NCBI RefSeq assembly: GCF_021474405.1
Contig: NZ_JAKEIO010000009.1
Coordinates: 1 to 64,000, forward strand
Direction: 5' to 3'
DNA from: [Streptosporangium] indianense
Lineage (GTDB): Bacteria; Actinomycetota; Actinomycetes; Streptomycetales; Streptomycetaceae
DNA: 64,000 bases
The notes beneath the pieces were generated by a model that saw only the letters and a list, made by a program, of their open reading frames with translations, was not told the origin of the DNA and did no database searches. Below are positions 8,057-15,775 of the stretch, piece by piece (the first letter of the stretch is position 1; each line of letters opens with the position of its first letter). Both the position numbers and the translations under genes were made by a program.

Positions 8057-9888
8057 GCCTCGACGGCCTGGTGGCCGCCCTCCTCGCCGACGACGACACC
8101 GCCGACTGGCCCCGGCGCGTTCCCGCCCGACTGGACACGCTCCTCGCCACGATGCCGCTCGCCGCCCGCTTCGGCCTGCGCGCGGCGGCGCACGGGATCG
8201 ACGTCTACGCCACGGCACGCACCGGACGCACCCTGGCCGCGCTCACAGCGGGCGAACGCGAGTCCGTGCTGGGCGAACTGGCCGCACGGCCCGCGCTCCT
8301 GCCGCTCCTGGACCTGATCAAAGTCCCCGTCCTCCTGTCGGCCGGGACGGAGCGGATGCTCCAGGACGGCGGCTCGGCGCCGCGCACACTCCTGCGAAAG
8401 GATCCGCCGCTCGACCTGACGCCCGCCCACGCCTGGCCCGCCCGCTCCACCGCCGACGCCGTGGTCATCGGCTCCGGCGCCGGCGGGGCGATGGCCGCGC
8501 GAACCCTGGCACAGGCCGGGCTGGACGTCGTCGTCCTGGAAGAGGGCCAGCACCATTCGACCGAGTCGTTCGGCCGGCGACCGCCCCTGGAGCGGTTCAC
8601 CGACCTCTACCGGGACGGCGGAGCCACTGTCGCGGTGGGCACACCGCCCCTGCTGCTGCCGATGGGCCGAGCCGTCGGCGGCACCACGGTCGTCAACTCC
8701 GGTACCTCCTACCGCACTCCGGAGCACGTCCTGTCCCAGTGGAGCAAAGACTTCGGCTTCACCCTCGCCGACGGCTTCGACCGGCATCTGGATGAGGTAG
8801 AACGCACCCTGCGCGTCGCCACTCAGCCCTTGGACGTGCTCGGCGGCAACGGTTGGGTCGCGCTGGCCGGTGCCCGTGAACTCGGATGGCAGGCCGCACC
8901 CTTGCGGCGCAACGCCCCCGGCTGCCAGGGCTCCTGCCAGTGCGTGGTGGGCTGTCCCACCGGCGCCAAGCAGAGTGTGCGGCTCTCCGTGCTGCCCGAC
9001 GCCTGCACGGCGGGAGCCCGCATCGTCACCGGCGCGCGGGTGGAACGCGTCCTCGTCGACCCGGACCGGCCCGGAGGCCCGCGCGCCTCAGGCGTGCGCG
9101 TACGCCGATCCGACGGCGGCTTCGAGATCCTCGCCCCTCTGGTCGTCGTAGCGGCGGGCGCGCTGCAGTCCCCGCCGCTGCTGCGGCGCTCCGGTCTCGG
9201 TGGCCATCCACGCCTCGGCCGCAACCTCAGCGTCCACCCGGCGACGAGCATCGCGGGCCGCTTCGCGGATCCGGTCACCGCCTGGGAAGGCGTGCTGCAG
9301 AGCGTCGGAGTGGAGGAGTACCACAGGGACGGTGTCCTCATCGAGGCCACCGCCACCCCGCCCGGCATGGGTTCCTTCGTCCTCCCCGGACTCGGTGGCG
9401 AGCTGCGGCGCGAACTGGAGTGCGCCGACCAGCTCGCCACGCTCGGCGCCATGATCGCCGACCGACCCTCCGGCCGTGTCCTCGGACGCGAGCGCATGCT
9501 GCTCCGCTACGACCTGCACCGCCGCGACGCGGGCCGGCTGATGCGGGCCGTGCGTGCCATGGGCGAGCTGCTGTTCGCCGCGGGCGCGGACGAAGTACTC
9601 ACCGGGATCCCCCGCACCCCTCGCGTGCGCGACCTCGCCGAACTGGACGCCGTCCTAACCGGTACGAGCGCCCGGCATCTGCACCTTTCGGCCTATCACC
9701 CCACCGGCACGGTCGCCGCGGGGGCGAGCCCGCAGCAGTGCCCGGCCGACCCGGCGGGCCGGCTCCGCGGGGTGCGGGGAGTGCTGATCTCGGACGCCTC
9801 GGTCCTTCCCAGCTGCCCCCAGGTGAACCCGCAGCTGACCATCATGGCGGCGGCACTGGCGGTCGCGGAAGAGCACCTTCGCAGCTGA
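8053..9888 (+). CDS. GMC family FAD-dependent oxidoreductase
   Basis: A protein of 611 residues. After a helical N-terminal region of about 120 residues comes the FAD dinucleotide motif VVIGSGAGGAMAARTLAQAG with its downstream acidic end VVVLEEG, then VGGTTVVNSGTSYRTP. A Cys-rich loop CQGSCQCVVGCPTGAKQS follows. The C-terminal GMC signature is present: LHLSAYHPTGTVAAG with the catalytic-type His, and DASVLPSCPQVNPQLTIMA. The family oxidises alcohols, including sterols and long-chain alcohols. It begins at ATGA within the previous gene's stop. The substrate cannot be told from sequence. Confidence 0.93.
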   Translation: MSLDGLVAALLADDDTADWPRRVPARLDTLLATMPLAARFGLRAAAHGIDVYATARTGRTLAALTAGERESVLGELAARPALLPLLDLIKVPVLLSAGTERMLQDGGSAPRTLLRKDPPLDLTPAHAWPARSTADAVVIGSGAGGAMAARTLAQAGLDVVVLEEGQHHSTESFGRRPPLERFTDLYRDGGATVAVGTPPLLLPMGRAVGGTTVVNSGTSYRTPEHVLSQWSKDFGFTLADGFDRHLDEVERTLRVATQPLDVLGGNGWVALAGARELGWQAAPLRRNAPGCQGSCQCVVGCPTGAKQSVRLSVLPDACTAGARIVTGARVERVLVDPDRPGGPRASGVRVRRSDGGFEILAPLVVVAAGALQSPPLLRRSGLGGHPRLGRNLSVHPATSIAGRFADPVTAWEGVLQSVGVEEYHRDGVLIEATATPPGMGSFVLPGLGGELRRELECADQLATLGAMIADRPSGRVLGRERMLLRYDLHRRDAGRLMRAVRAMGELLFAAGADEVLTGIPRTPRVRDLAELDAVLTGTSARHLHLSAYHPTGTVAAGASPQQCPADPAGRLRGVRGVLISDASVLPSCPQVNPQLTIMAAALAVAEEHLRS

Positions 9889-9924
9889 GCTCCAGGAGGA
9901 ACGGAGCCATCACCGTCGCCACCG

Positions 9925-10205
9925 GCACGCGCGGTGGCTCCTGGACGCGGACGCTGACCAGCCCGTCGAGTATCTGGACGTGCGGCACCTGCCGGAGGTG
10001 ACCGCGGCGCAGCGGCGGTGGACCGGGGTGGCGCGGCGGGCGGTGCGGGCCGGTGCGGGGCCGGAGCGGGTGCTCACGCTGGCGCATAACAGGCCTGGCG
10101 ACATACCCGGAGCCGCAGGACGACGGCAGCACCGTGTGGCGAGGTCCCGCGGCCGGGGCTCTTCGTCCTCGGCACCTGGACCCAGCCGGCCGGCTGATCC
10201 GTGCC
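9925..10205 (+). pseudogene. Frameshifted gene fragment of unknown family
   Basis: Three overlapping pieces in different frames read as one protein: YLDVRHLPEVTAAQRRW ... RAVRAGAGPERVLTLAH, then TYPEPQDDGSTVWRG, then GRLIRAGVRGFTRV. Single-base shifts near 10085 and 10140 are needed to join them. The family was not recognised. A strong terminator follows at once, which suggests a former transcription unit ended here. Confidence 0.35.
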
Positions 10206-10210
10206 GGAGT

Positions 10211-10245
10211 GAGGGGGTTCACCCGGGTCACGGGTGCACCCCCTC
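10211..10245 (+). terminator. Strong hairpin terminator
   Basis: Arms of 15 bases, GAGGGGGTTCACCCG and CGGGTGCACCCCCTC, with one mismatch and a 5-base loop. It follows the decayed gene and is typical of Streptomyces terminators, which lack a U-tract. Confidence 0.65.
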
Positions 10246-10281
10246 CCACGCACCACCCATCAGGACCGAAGGGGGACGCTG

Positions 10282-10485
10282 GTGATCAAAAACAACCCAC
10301 AGGCCTGGCCAGGAGCTGGACGCCCTCACGGACGGCCCCGCCGCCCGCCCACCGGGGCCCCCGCTGCAGCGTCGGTGCCCTCCTGCAGGCCGCAGACGCC
10401 GACGTCGCCCCGTCGCTCCGCGCAGTACTGGTGGACGCCCAGCGTCTCCGCCACGGCCATCGCCGAGACGCTGAGCCGCAGCTAA
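10282..10485 (+). pseudogene. Fragment of a small HTH-like Streptomyces protein, cut by an IS
   Basis: Starts with GTG at 10282 behind GGGGGAC. Recognisable pieces are RCSVGALLQAADADVAPSLR and, in another frame, VSATAIAETLSRS. These fit a small plasmid or integrative-element family in which VSATAIAE... begins a helix-turn-helix. The frame is broken at least once before the 3' end, and the left end of the insertion sequence follows at once, so the gene is both frameshifted and interrupted. Confidence 0.4.
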
Positions 10486-11323
10486 CAGGTCATCTCATTT
10501 GGCGTGTTCGACAGCCTGTTGCCGTGGGGACCGGATGAGTTGTGGGAGTTGTTCCAGCGGGTGGTGCCGGAGGTGCCGACCCGTCCGCAAGGCGGTGGTC
10601 GGCGCCGGCACGGAGATCGGGAAGTGCTGGCCGCGATCGTGTACGTCGCAACGTCGGGCTGCACGTGGCAGCAGCTGCCGTCCGCCTCGTGCGGGCCCTC
10701 AGGAGCCACGGCCCACCGGCGGTTCACAGAGTGGTCGAAGGCCAGAGTGTGGGCCAAGCTCCACCGCCTGGTCCTCGACGAGCTCGGTGACCGCGGCGAG
10801 CTGGACTGGTCCCGGTGCGCGATCGACTCGGTCAACATGCGGGCCCTGAAAAGGGGGAACTGACAGGCCCGAATCCTGTCGACCGGGGCAAGTACGGCTC
10901 GAAGGTCCACTTGATCACCGAGCGGTCCGGTCTGCCCCTGTCCGTCCGCATCTCCGGTGCCAACGTCCACGACAGTCAGGTCCTGATCCCGCTCGTGCAG
11001 GGCATACCGCCGATCCGCTCCCGCCGCGGTCGACGGCGGCGCAGGCCCGGCAACCTGCACGGTGACAAAGGCTATGACTATCACCACCTGCGGCGATGGT
11101 TACGCGACCGCCGCATCACGCCCCGGAGCGCCCGCAAAGGGACGGACTCCAGCCAGCGGCTGGGCCGGCATCGCTGGACTATCGAACGCACCAGGGCCTG
11201 GCTCGCCGGATGCCGACGCCTCCACCGACGCTACGAACGCAAAGCCAGCCACTTCCTGGCCTTCACCAGCATCGCCTGCACCCTCATCTGCTACCGCCGA
11301 CTCACCAAATGAAATGACCTGTT
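10484..11323 (+). mobile_element. IS5 family element, IS427-like group
   Basis: About 840 bp with imperfect inverted ends AACAGGTCAT(C/T)TCATTTGG at 10484-10501 and 11306-11323. It carries one transposase split into two overlapping frames. No target duplication is visible. It lies between a broken small HTH-like gene on the left and an MFS transporter fragment on the right. Confidence 0.8.
10504..11312 (+). CDS. IS5/IS427 transposase, two frames joined by a -1 frameshift
   Basis: The first frame (GTG 10504 to TGA 10863) encodes the N-terminal domain and the first catalytic region CAIDSVNMRALK. The second frame (open to TGA 11312) encodes VHLITERSGLPLSVRISGAN, HDSQ, GDKGYD and the final acidic site RWTIERTRAWLAG. 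They join at the run AAAAGGGGG near 10850-10858, where slipping back one base produces a full-length DDE transposase. This is the usual arrangement in the IS427 group. All three acidic residues are present, so the copy may be active. Confidence 0.8.
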
Positions 11324-11480
11324 GCAGACGGCCAGCAGAACGGCGGCGCCGGTCAACTGCAGGAGAGTCTGCGCGCTGCCCCAGCCGGTCTCGGGGGTCC
11401 TGACGATGGCGAAGACCGCGAAGGCCAGGTCGGCGGTCACTGCTGCTCTGCCCTTCATCGAGATCCCATTCAGGTACACC
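11324..11480 (-). pseudogene. MFS transporter fragment
   Basis: About 50 residues, AVTADLAFAVFAIVRTPETG then WGSAQTLLQLTGAAVLLAV, closely resemble the region between transmembrane segments 6 and 7 of DHA2-type multidrug exporters. It is cut by the right end of the IS and has no start, so only a stub is left. Confidence 0.5.
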
Positions 11481-11906
11481 CAGGGGTATCTGGCTTCGCT
11501 TTGCCGCTGCTCGACCTCGCCGCCCACAACAGTCGGCCGCAGCAGGTGTGGGCGGCCACCCAGGACGTCGATACCGCCCCGGCGACGGCCCACGGCCGGC
11601 AGGAGGCCGGTGGCGGCGAGGGTGGCGATGCCAGTGGGGATATAGATGACGAAGATTCCTCACCGCCTGCGTTGTCGCCTGTGAGGCCTGTGTGGACGAG
11701 TGCTCCCGCCACGCGGACATGCACGAGCACTGCCGCATCTGCAGCCGTCGCGACCGGTGAGGATGCGGCCGTCGGTGCCGAGGGTGATGAGCAGGCCGGG
11801 CTCGGGCGATCCAAGCGGGAGTTGAGCGGAGCGGAAGAGCGCTAGGCAGCGCAAGGAGGCTGGGCAGGGGCGGCGTGTGCCGTCCCTGCCCGACCGGTGT
11901 GCCGGG
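11481..11906. other. No recognisable gene
   Basis: Stretch of some 425 bp between the transporter stub and the DUF305 gene. Open frames exist on both strands but none shows a domain or consistent codon use. Confidence 0.4.
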
Positions 11907-12539
11907 TCAGCTCCTGCCGAGGAGCTTGTTCATCTGCTCGATCTCCGCGGACTGGGAGGTGATGATCGCGGCCGCCATGGTCTTGGCGTCGGGGAAGGCA
12001 CCCTGAGCCTTCTCCGTCTTGGCCATCTCCACGGCGCCTTCGTGGTGATTGATCATCAGCTCCATGAAGGCGGTGTCGAACGCTTTGCCTGAGGAGTTCT
12101 CCAGCTTCTCCATCTCCTGCGGGCTCATCATCCCGGCCATGCCGTGGGCTGAGTGGTCCATCTCGCCCTGGGCGGGCACCTGCTCACCCCAGGAGGTCAG
12201 CCACCCCGACAGGGTCTTGATCTCCGGGTCCTGGGCCTTCTTGATGTCCTTGGCGAGCTTCTTCACCTCGGCCGACTGCGCGCGCGAGGGCGCGAGATCG
12301 GCCATCTCGATGGCCTGGCGGTGATGAGGGATCATGCCCTTCGCGAACGCCACGTCGGCGGCGTTGTGCTGTCCCTGCAAGGCCGGTGCGGAGGCGGGCG
12401 GCGAGGTGGCGGTGTGGCCGTTGTGGCCGGCCGAGCCGTCGATACCGCTGTCGTTGCCGCAGGCGGCCAGCACGAGTGCGGCCGCCGCGGCGACGGTGGC
12501 GGCCGCGCTGCGGCGCAGGAGGGAACGCTTGCTGATCAT
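11907..12539 (-). CDS. DUF305 lipoprotein
   Basis: A protein of 210 residues starting at ATG 12539 behind AAGGAG. The signal peptide ends in a lipobox LVLAACG, so the protein is a membrane-anchored extracytoplasmic lipoprotein. Two ferritin-like repeats of DUF305 follow, marked by the paired-His motifs MIPHHRQAIEMA and MINHHEGAVEMA; a Met/His-rich linker (HSAHGMAGMM) lies between them. DUF305 genes often accompany copper-handling genes. Next upstream is a DUF6153 gene and about 2.3 kb away a truncated CsoR, so a role in copper tolerance is likely but inferred. Confidence 0.9.
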   Translation of the reverse strand: MISKRSLLRRSAAATVAAAAALVLAACGNDSGIDGSAGHNGHTATSPPASAPALQGQHNAADVAFAKGMIPHHRQAIEMADLAPSRAQSAEVKKLAKDIKKAQDPEIKTLSGWLTSWGEQVPAQGEMDHSAHGMAGMMSPQEMEKLENSSGKAFDTAFMELMINHHEGAVEMAKTEKAQGAFPDAKTMAAAIITSQSAEIEQMNKLLGRS

Positions 12540-12655
12540 GGTGGTGCTACTCCTTGACTGCGCAGCCCGGTCAGCGGGCACACGCGAGGAACGGATGATG
12601 AGAGCCCGGAGCACGAACCCCGCCGCCGGCAAGGGCACGGGTCGTGCGGGCGGCT

Positions 12656-13099
12656 CTATATCCGCAGGAGCTGCAGCTCAGCCAGATCAGGCGGTGCCCG
12701 GCCGCTCCACGCGCCGCCCCCGGTGCTGCCCGGCAGCACCGGGGGCGCCGATACCGCGTCGAGAGCCGCGGCCAGCTGCGGCGGCGCGTACGGGGAGGCG
12801 ACACCCGCGGCGGCGCACGTCCCGTCCGCGTGGGCGAGATGTTCCGTGCCGCCGGCCGAGTGCGAACACGCCCGATCCGTCACGGCCTCGTGCACGGCGG
12901 TGTGGGAGCTGGGGGCTCCGTGGGGCGCGGAGGCCGGAACCGCATGCCGGACGTGACCCTGGTGGCCTTGCGCCGTCGGTGCGGGCGCCGGGCCGAAGCC
13001 GTGCATGGCCAGCACACCGGCCAGGACCGCCAGCACCAGCAGCACGAAGCCGCGCCCGGCAGGGCGGCGGCTCGGCGTGCGCTGGACGGCGGCGATCAT
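12656..13099 (-). CDS. DUF6153-like membrane protein
   Basis: A protein of 147 residues: an N-terminal membrane segment (GFVLLVLAVLAGVLAMHG) followed by a low-complexity extracytoplasmic region rich in His (HQGHVRHAV, then CSHSAGGTEHLAHADGTC). This matches the short Streptomyces family DUF6153, often found beside DUF305 and copper genes. The ATG at 13099 has no clear RBS. It is on the same strand as DUF305, 116 bp upstream of it, and may be co-transcribed. Metal binding through the His residues is plausible. Confidence 0.7.
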   Translation of the reverse strand: MIAAVQRTPSRRPAGRGFVLLVLAVLAGVLAMHGFGPAPAPTAQGHQGHVRHAVPASAPHGAPSSHTAVHEAVTDRACSHSAGGTEHLAHADGTCAAAGVASPYAPPQLAAALDAVSAPPVLPGSTGGGAWSGRAPPDLAELQLLRI

Positions 13100-13226
13100 A
13101 GGTTCATCGTAGGGGCGGCCGGCGCACCGCGTTTGAGGAGCAGACCATCCGGGCGACCCCCTCCCACCTCGGGGCGGGCCTCGCTCGCCGCCGCGGGCCA
13201 CCGCCTCGGCCGCACAGGCGTGCAGG

Positions 13227-13814
13227 TCAGCTGCCGAGGATGACGGCCAGCAGGCGCTGCGTGGTCAGCGCGGTGGCCGGGGCCGATCCGGGGGTGCGGG
13301 TCATCAGCAGGTGGTGGGTCGTGCCGACGAGCGCGAGCGCGATGGCTGCGGCATCGCAGCCCGCAGGGATCCGGCCGGCGTGCTGTTCCGCCTGGAGATA
13401 GGCGGTGACGGCGTGCTGGATCGCATCGAACGCGGGCGCGCCGGACTGGAAGCCCTCGCGGGTGTGGGCCGCGGCCGCGGGGCGGGTCATCGCCAGGCCC
13501 ACCACCGCAGGCGGCAGGGAGTCCAGCAGGGTTTCGACGACCTCTTGGAGGTTCTCGGCGACCGTGGCCTGTCCTACTTTGGCTTGCAGGGCCTCGGCCT
13601 GACGGGCGCTGCGCGCGAAGCGGTCCAGGACCAGTTCGGCGACGAACTCGTCCAGGCCGGCGAAGTGGGTGTGCAGGACGCCTTTGGCGCAGTCCGCCTC
13701 CGCGGTGACCGCGCGGCTGGTCAGGGCCACGGCGCCATCGCGGGCCACCACCCGTTCCGCGGCTGCGAACAGCCGCTCGCGCAAGTCCGGAATCGCCACT
13801 CCACGAGGTGACAC
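13227..13814 (-). CDS. TetR family repressor of the divergent methyltransferase
   Basis: A protein of 195 residues starting with GTG 13814 behind AAGGGG. The N-terminal helix-turn-helix reads LTSRAVTAEADCAKGVLHTH with the TetR pattern FAGLDEFVAEL after it; the C-terminal domain ends TQRLLAVILGS. It is divergent from a methyltransferase at 13930, and two related palindromes lie in the 115-bp gap. It probably represses both genes until a small molecule releases it. The ligand is not known. Confidence 0.88.
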   Translation of the reverse strand: MSPRGVAIPDLRERLFAAAERVVARDGAVALTSRAVTAEADCAKGVLHTHFAGLDEFVAELVLDRFARSARQAEALQAKVGQATVAENLQEVVETLLDSLPPAVVGLAMTRPAAAAHTREGFQSGAPAFDAIQHAVTAYLQAEQHAGRIPAGCDAAAIALALVGTTHHLLMTRTPGSAPATALTTQRLLAVILGS

Positions 13815-13842
13815 AACAGCCCCTTCCCCTCAGCCGATTGCA

Positions 13843-13864
13843 AGTATGGGCGTTCGCCCATACT
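13843..13864. promoter_or_regulatory. Palindromic operator, site 1
   Basis: Perfect inverted repeat with 10-base arms AGTATGGGCG and CGCCCATACT around TT. It lies 29 bp upstream of the TetR start, and fits a TetR-family binding site. Confidence 0.75.
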
Positions 13865-13866
13865 GT

Positions 13867-13882
13867 TTGGGCGCTTGCCCAT
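13867..13882. promoter_or_regulatory. Palindromic operator, site 2
   Basis: A degenerate second copy, TTGGGCG and TGCCCAT around CT, centred 21 bp from site 1 (about two helical turns). The spacing would put two repressor dimers on the same face of the DNA. Confidence 0.6.
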
Positions 13883-13929
13883 TCTAGGGCCGGGGCGCCC
13901 CGCCGCGTCCCGGCGGGAGGAGTTCACCC

Positions 13930-14787
13930 ATGGGGCAGTTCGCCAACACCGCGCAGGCCAAGGCGTGGAACGGATACGAGGGGGCGCAGTGGGCCCGCAG
14001 CCAGGAGCGCTGGGATGCCGTCAACGACGGCTTCAACCAGCCCCTCCTGGACGCAGCGGCCATCTCGGAAACCGACACCGTCCTGGACGTCGGCTGCGGA
14101 GCCGGCCGCACCACCCGCCTCGCCGCCCGGCGGGCCTCACGCGGCCGGGCGCTCGGCCTGGACCTGTCGGGGCCGATGCTGGGCAAAGCCCAGGAGAGCG
14201 CCGTACGTGAAGGGGTCGCGAACGTGGCCTTCGTGCAGGGCGACGCCCAGGTCCACCCGCTGGACGCCGAGGCGTTCGATGCGGTCATCAGCCGGTACGG
14301 CATGACCTTCTTCACCGACCCGGTCGCCGCGTTCGCCAACCTCCACCGCGCGCTGCGCCCCGGCGGCCGGCTGGCCTTCATCTGCGCGGCCGTGGCCGAG
14401 GCCAACGAGTGGCTCGTCGCGCTGGCCTCGCTCAAGGACATCCTGCCGCTCGGCGACTTCGGGAAGGCCGGCGGCCCCGGCATGTTCTCCCTGACGGATC
14501 CCGGCCACATCCGCGACCTGCTCGCCGCAGGCGGGTTCGACGGGGTGGACGTGCAGCGCATCGAGGCGGCGGGGAAGTGGGGCGCCGACGCGGCGGACGC
14601 CGCGGCGTTCCTGCTGGACTCGGGCCCCGGGCGTCACCTGCTCGACCAGGTGGCCCCTCCTGCACAGCAGGCAGCGCGTCAGGCGCTGACGGCCGCCCTT
14701 CAGCGCCATGAGGCGGACGACGGGGTGTGGCTGCGCAGCAGTTCCTGGCTGGTCACCGCCGAATGCGGCGAGTTGACACGCAGCTGA
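13930..14787 (+). CDS. Class I SAM-dependent methyltransferase
   Basis: A protein of 285 residues with ATG 13930 behind GGGAGGAG. The SAM-binding motif I is VLDVGCGAGRTTRLA; LGLDLSGPMLGKA (motif II region), FVQGDAQVHPLD and FDAVISRYGMTFFTDPV follow, as in UbiE/type-11 methyltransferases. The substrate is unknown. Control by the divergent TetR through two tandem operators suggests an inducible detoxifying or modifying enzyme. Confidence 0.88.
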   Translation: MGQFANTAQAKAWNGYEGAQWARSQERWDAVNDGFNQPLLDAAAISETDTVLDVGCGAGRTTRLAARRASRGRALGLDLSGPMLGKAQESAVREGVANVAFVQGDAQVHPLDAEAFDAVISRYGMTFFTDPVAAFANLHRALRPGGRLAFICAAVAEANEWLVALASLKDILPLGDFGKAGGPGMFSLTDPGHIRDLLAAGGFDGVDVQRIEAAGKWGADAADAAAFLLDSGPGRHLLDQVAPPAQQAARQALTAALQRHEADDGVWLRSSSWLVTAECGELTRS

Positions 14788-14799
14788 CCGCAGCCGCGC

Positions 14800-14820
14800 C
14801 CCGCCCCGACCCGGGGCGGG
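14800..14820. terminator. GC-rich hairpin between convergent genes
   Basis: Arms CCCGCCCC and GGGGCGGG around GACCC, placed between the stops of the methyltransferase and the CsoR-like frame. Confidence 0.6.
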
Positions 14821-14821
14821 T

Positions 14822-15091
14822 TCAGGCACGGACCATGCGAGCGATGGCCTGGGACGCTTCGGCGATCTTGTCCTGGGCCTGGTCGCCGCCCTGGGCAATC
14901 GCGTCGGCCACGCATGAGTGGAGGCAGTCGTCCATCATCGTCAGGGCGAAGGACTGCAGGGCCTTGGTGAGGGCACTGACCTGGGTGAGGACGTCGATGC
15001 AGTAGGTGTCCTCCTCGACCAGGCGCCGCAGGCCCCGCACCTGGCCCTCGATGCGGCGCAGCCGCCTCAGGACGTCGTCCTTGTTGGCGGT
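14822..15091 (-). pseudogene. csoR: CsoR family copper-sensing repressor, 5' end lost
   Basis: The open frame begins TANKDDVLRRLRRIEGQVRG and continues through the sensor core DTYCIDVLTQVSALTKAL and DDCLHSCVADAI. The Cys, His and Cys ligands of CsoR are all present. Normal CsoR proteins have a few residues and a start codon before TANKDD; here a TAG (15094-15092) stands directly in front and there is no ATG. The first usable start is a GTG at 15040, inside helix 1, leaving 72 residues. The 5' end and promoter have been replaced by unrelated DNA. It is probably non-functional. Confidence 0.65.
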
Positions 15092-15284
15092 CTAGGCTAG
15101 GCGGGCGAACACCTCCCGCTGCAGATCTGCCTCCAAATCGGTGGACACGTCCCAGAGCGGATCCATCCACTCCCGCAGGGTCTGCACGGCGCCCTGGTCA
15201 CCGACGGGGCCGCCACCTGGGTACCCTTCGCCGCCGAACACCACGTCCACAGCACCACCACCGGCTACCCGGCCGGCCACGTCC

Positions 15285-15437
15285 GACCGGTTCTGGCGCG
15301 CCTCTGACACCCACCACGACGGCACCGGCCTCGGCCTGCGCATCGTCGAACAACTCACCCAATCCGGCGGCGGACACATCACCCTGCAAGCCGCCCAGGC
15401 GGGGGCCTCGACGCCACCGTCCTGCTGCGCCCGGTCC
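15285..15437 (+). pseudogene. C-terminal stub of a sensor histidine kinase
   Basis: The segment DRFWRASDTHHDGTGLGLRI followed by VEQLTQSGGGHITLQ is the G2/F region at the end of a histidine-kinase ATPase domain. After a shift of one base in a GGGGG run the expected end GLDATVLLRPV is readable. The kinase body is missing. The rest of 15095-15651 shows no recognisable gene. Confidence 0.55.
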
Positions 15438-15651
15438 ACCCCACCGCTCCACATGCCCAAGCACCCAGCGACCGCCCCGCACAGCCCCACCGCAGCCAAC
15501 TCCCGGCCGCTCCACTCAAGCCCATCGGCGCCCCGGAACACGCACACCGCTGACGGGCCACGATCCTGCGAACCCACCGCCATGGCTGGGTGTCGTCCCC
15601 GACCCGCCAGCGGACCGGCACCGGTCATTGCGTTCCCGGACAAGCCGTGCC

Positions 15652-15667
15652 TGTTACAGCCGTAACA
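15652..15667. promoter_or_regulatory. Palindrome TGTTAC-N4-GTAACA, upstream copy
   Basis: Perfect palindrome with 6-base arms TGTTAC and GTAACA around AGCC. A near-identical site lies 101 bp downstream at the ChrB promoter. It is likely a second operator or a duplicated promoter of the same regulator. Confidence 0.55.
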
Positions 15668-15752
15668 TCGCTCCACGGCCGGTGCTCCCAGAACGGACGA
15701 AGGCAAGAGAGAGAGAGGCCCAGGAGCAGGGAGCCAACGTCGGCGATCCTTC

Positions 15753-15768
15753 TGTTACGGGCGTATCA
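15753..15768 (+). promoter_or_regulatory. Operator overlapping the -10 box of the ChrB-like gene
   Basis: TGTTAC GGGC GTATCA, one mismatch from a perfect palindrome. Its right arm overlaps TATCAT (15764-15769), a good -10 box seven bases before the GTG start. This predicts a leaderless transcript and repression by a dimer sitting on the -10 region. Confidence 0.55.
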
Positions 15769-15775
15769 TCAACCC

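Noticed and set aside
6869..8218. Long minus-strand open frame opposite the 473-residue protein
   Set aside because: High-GC antisense shadow. The plus-strand genes have start overlaps, domains and normal codon use.
14822..15091. Intact CsoR gene
   Set aside because: No start codon in front of the conserved N-terminus; a TAG precedes it directly.
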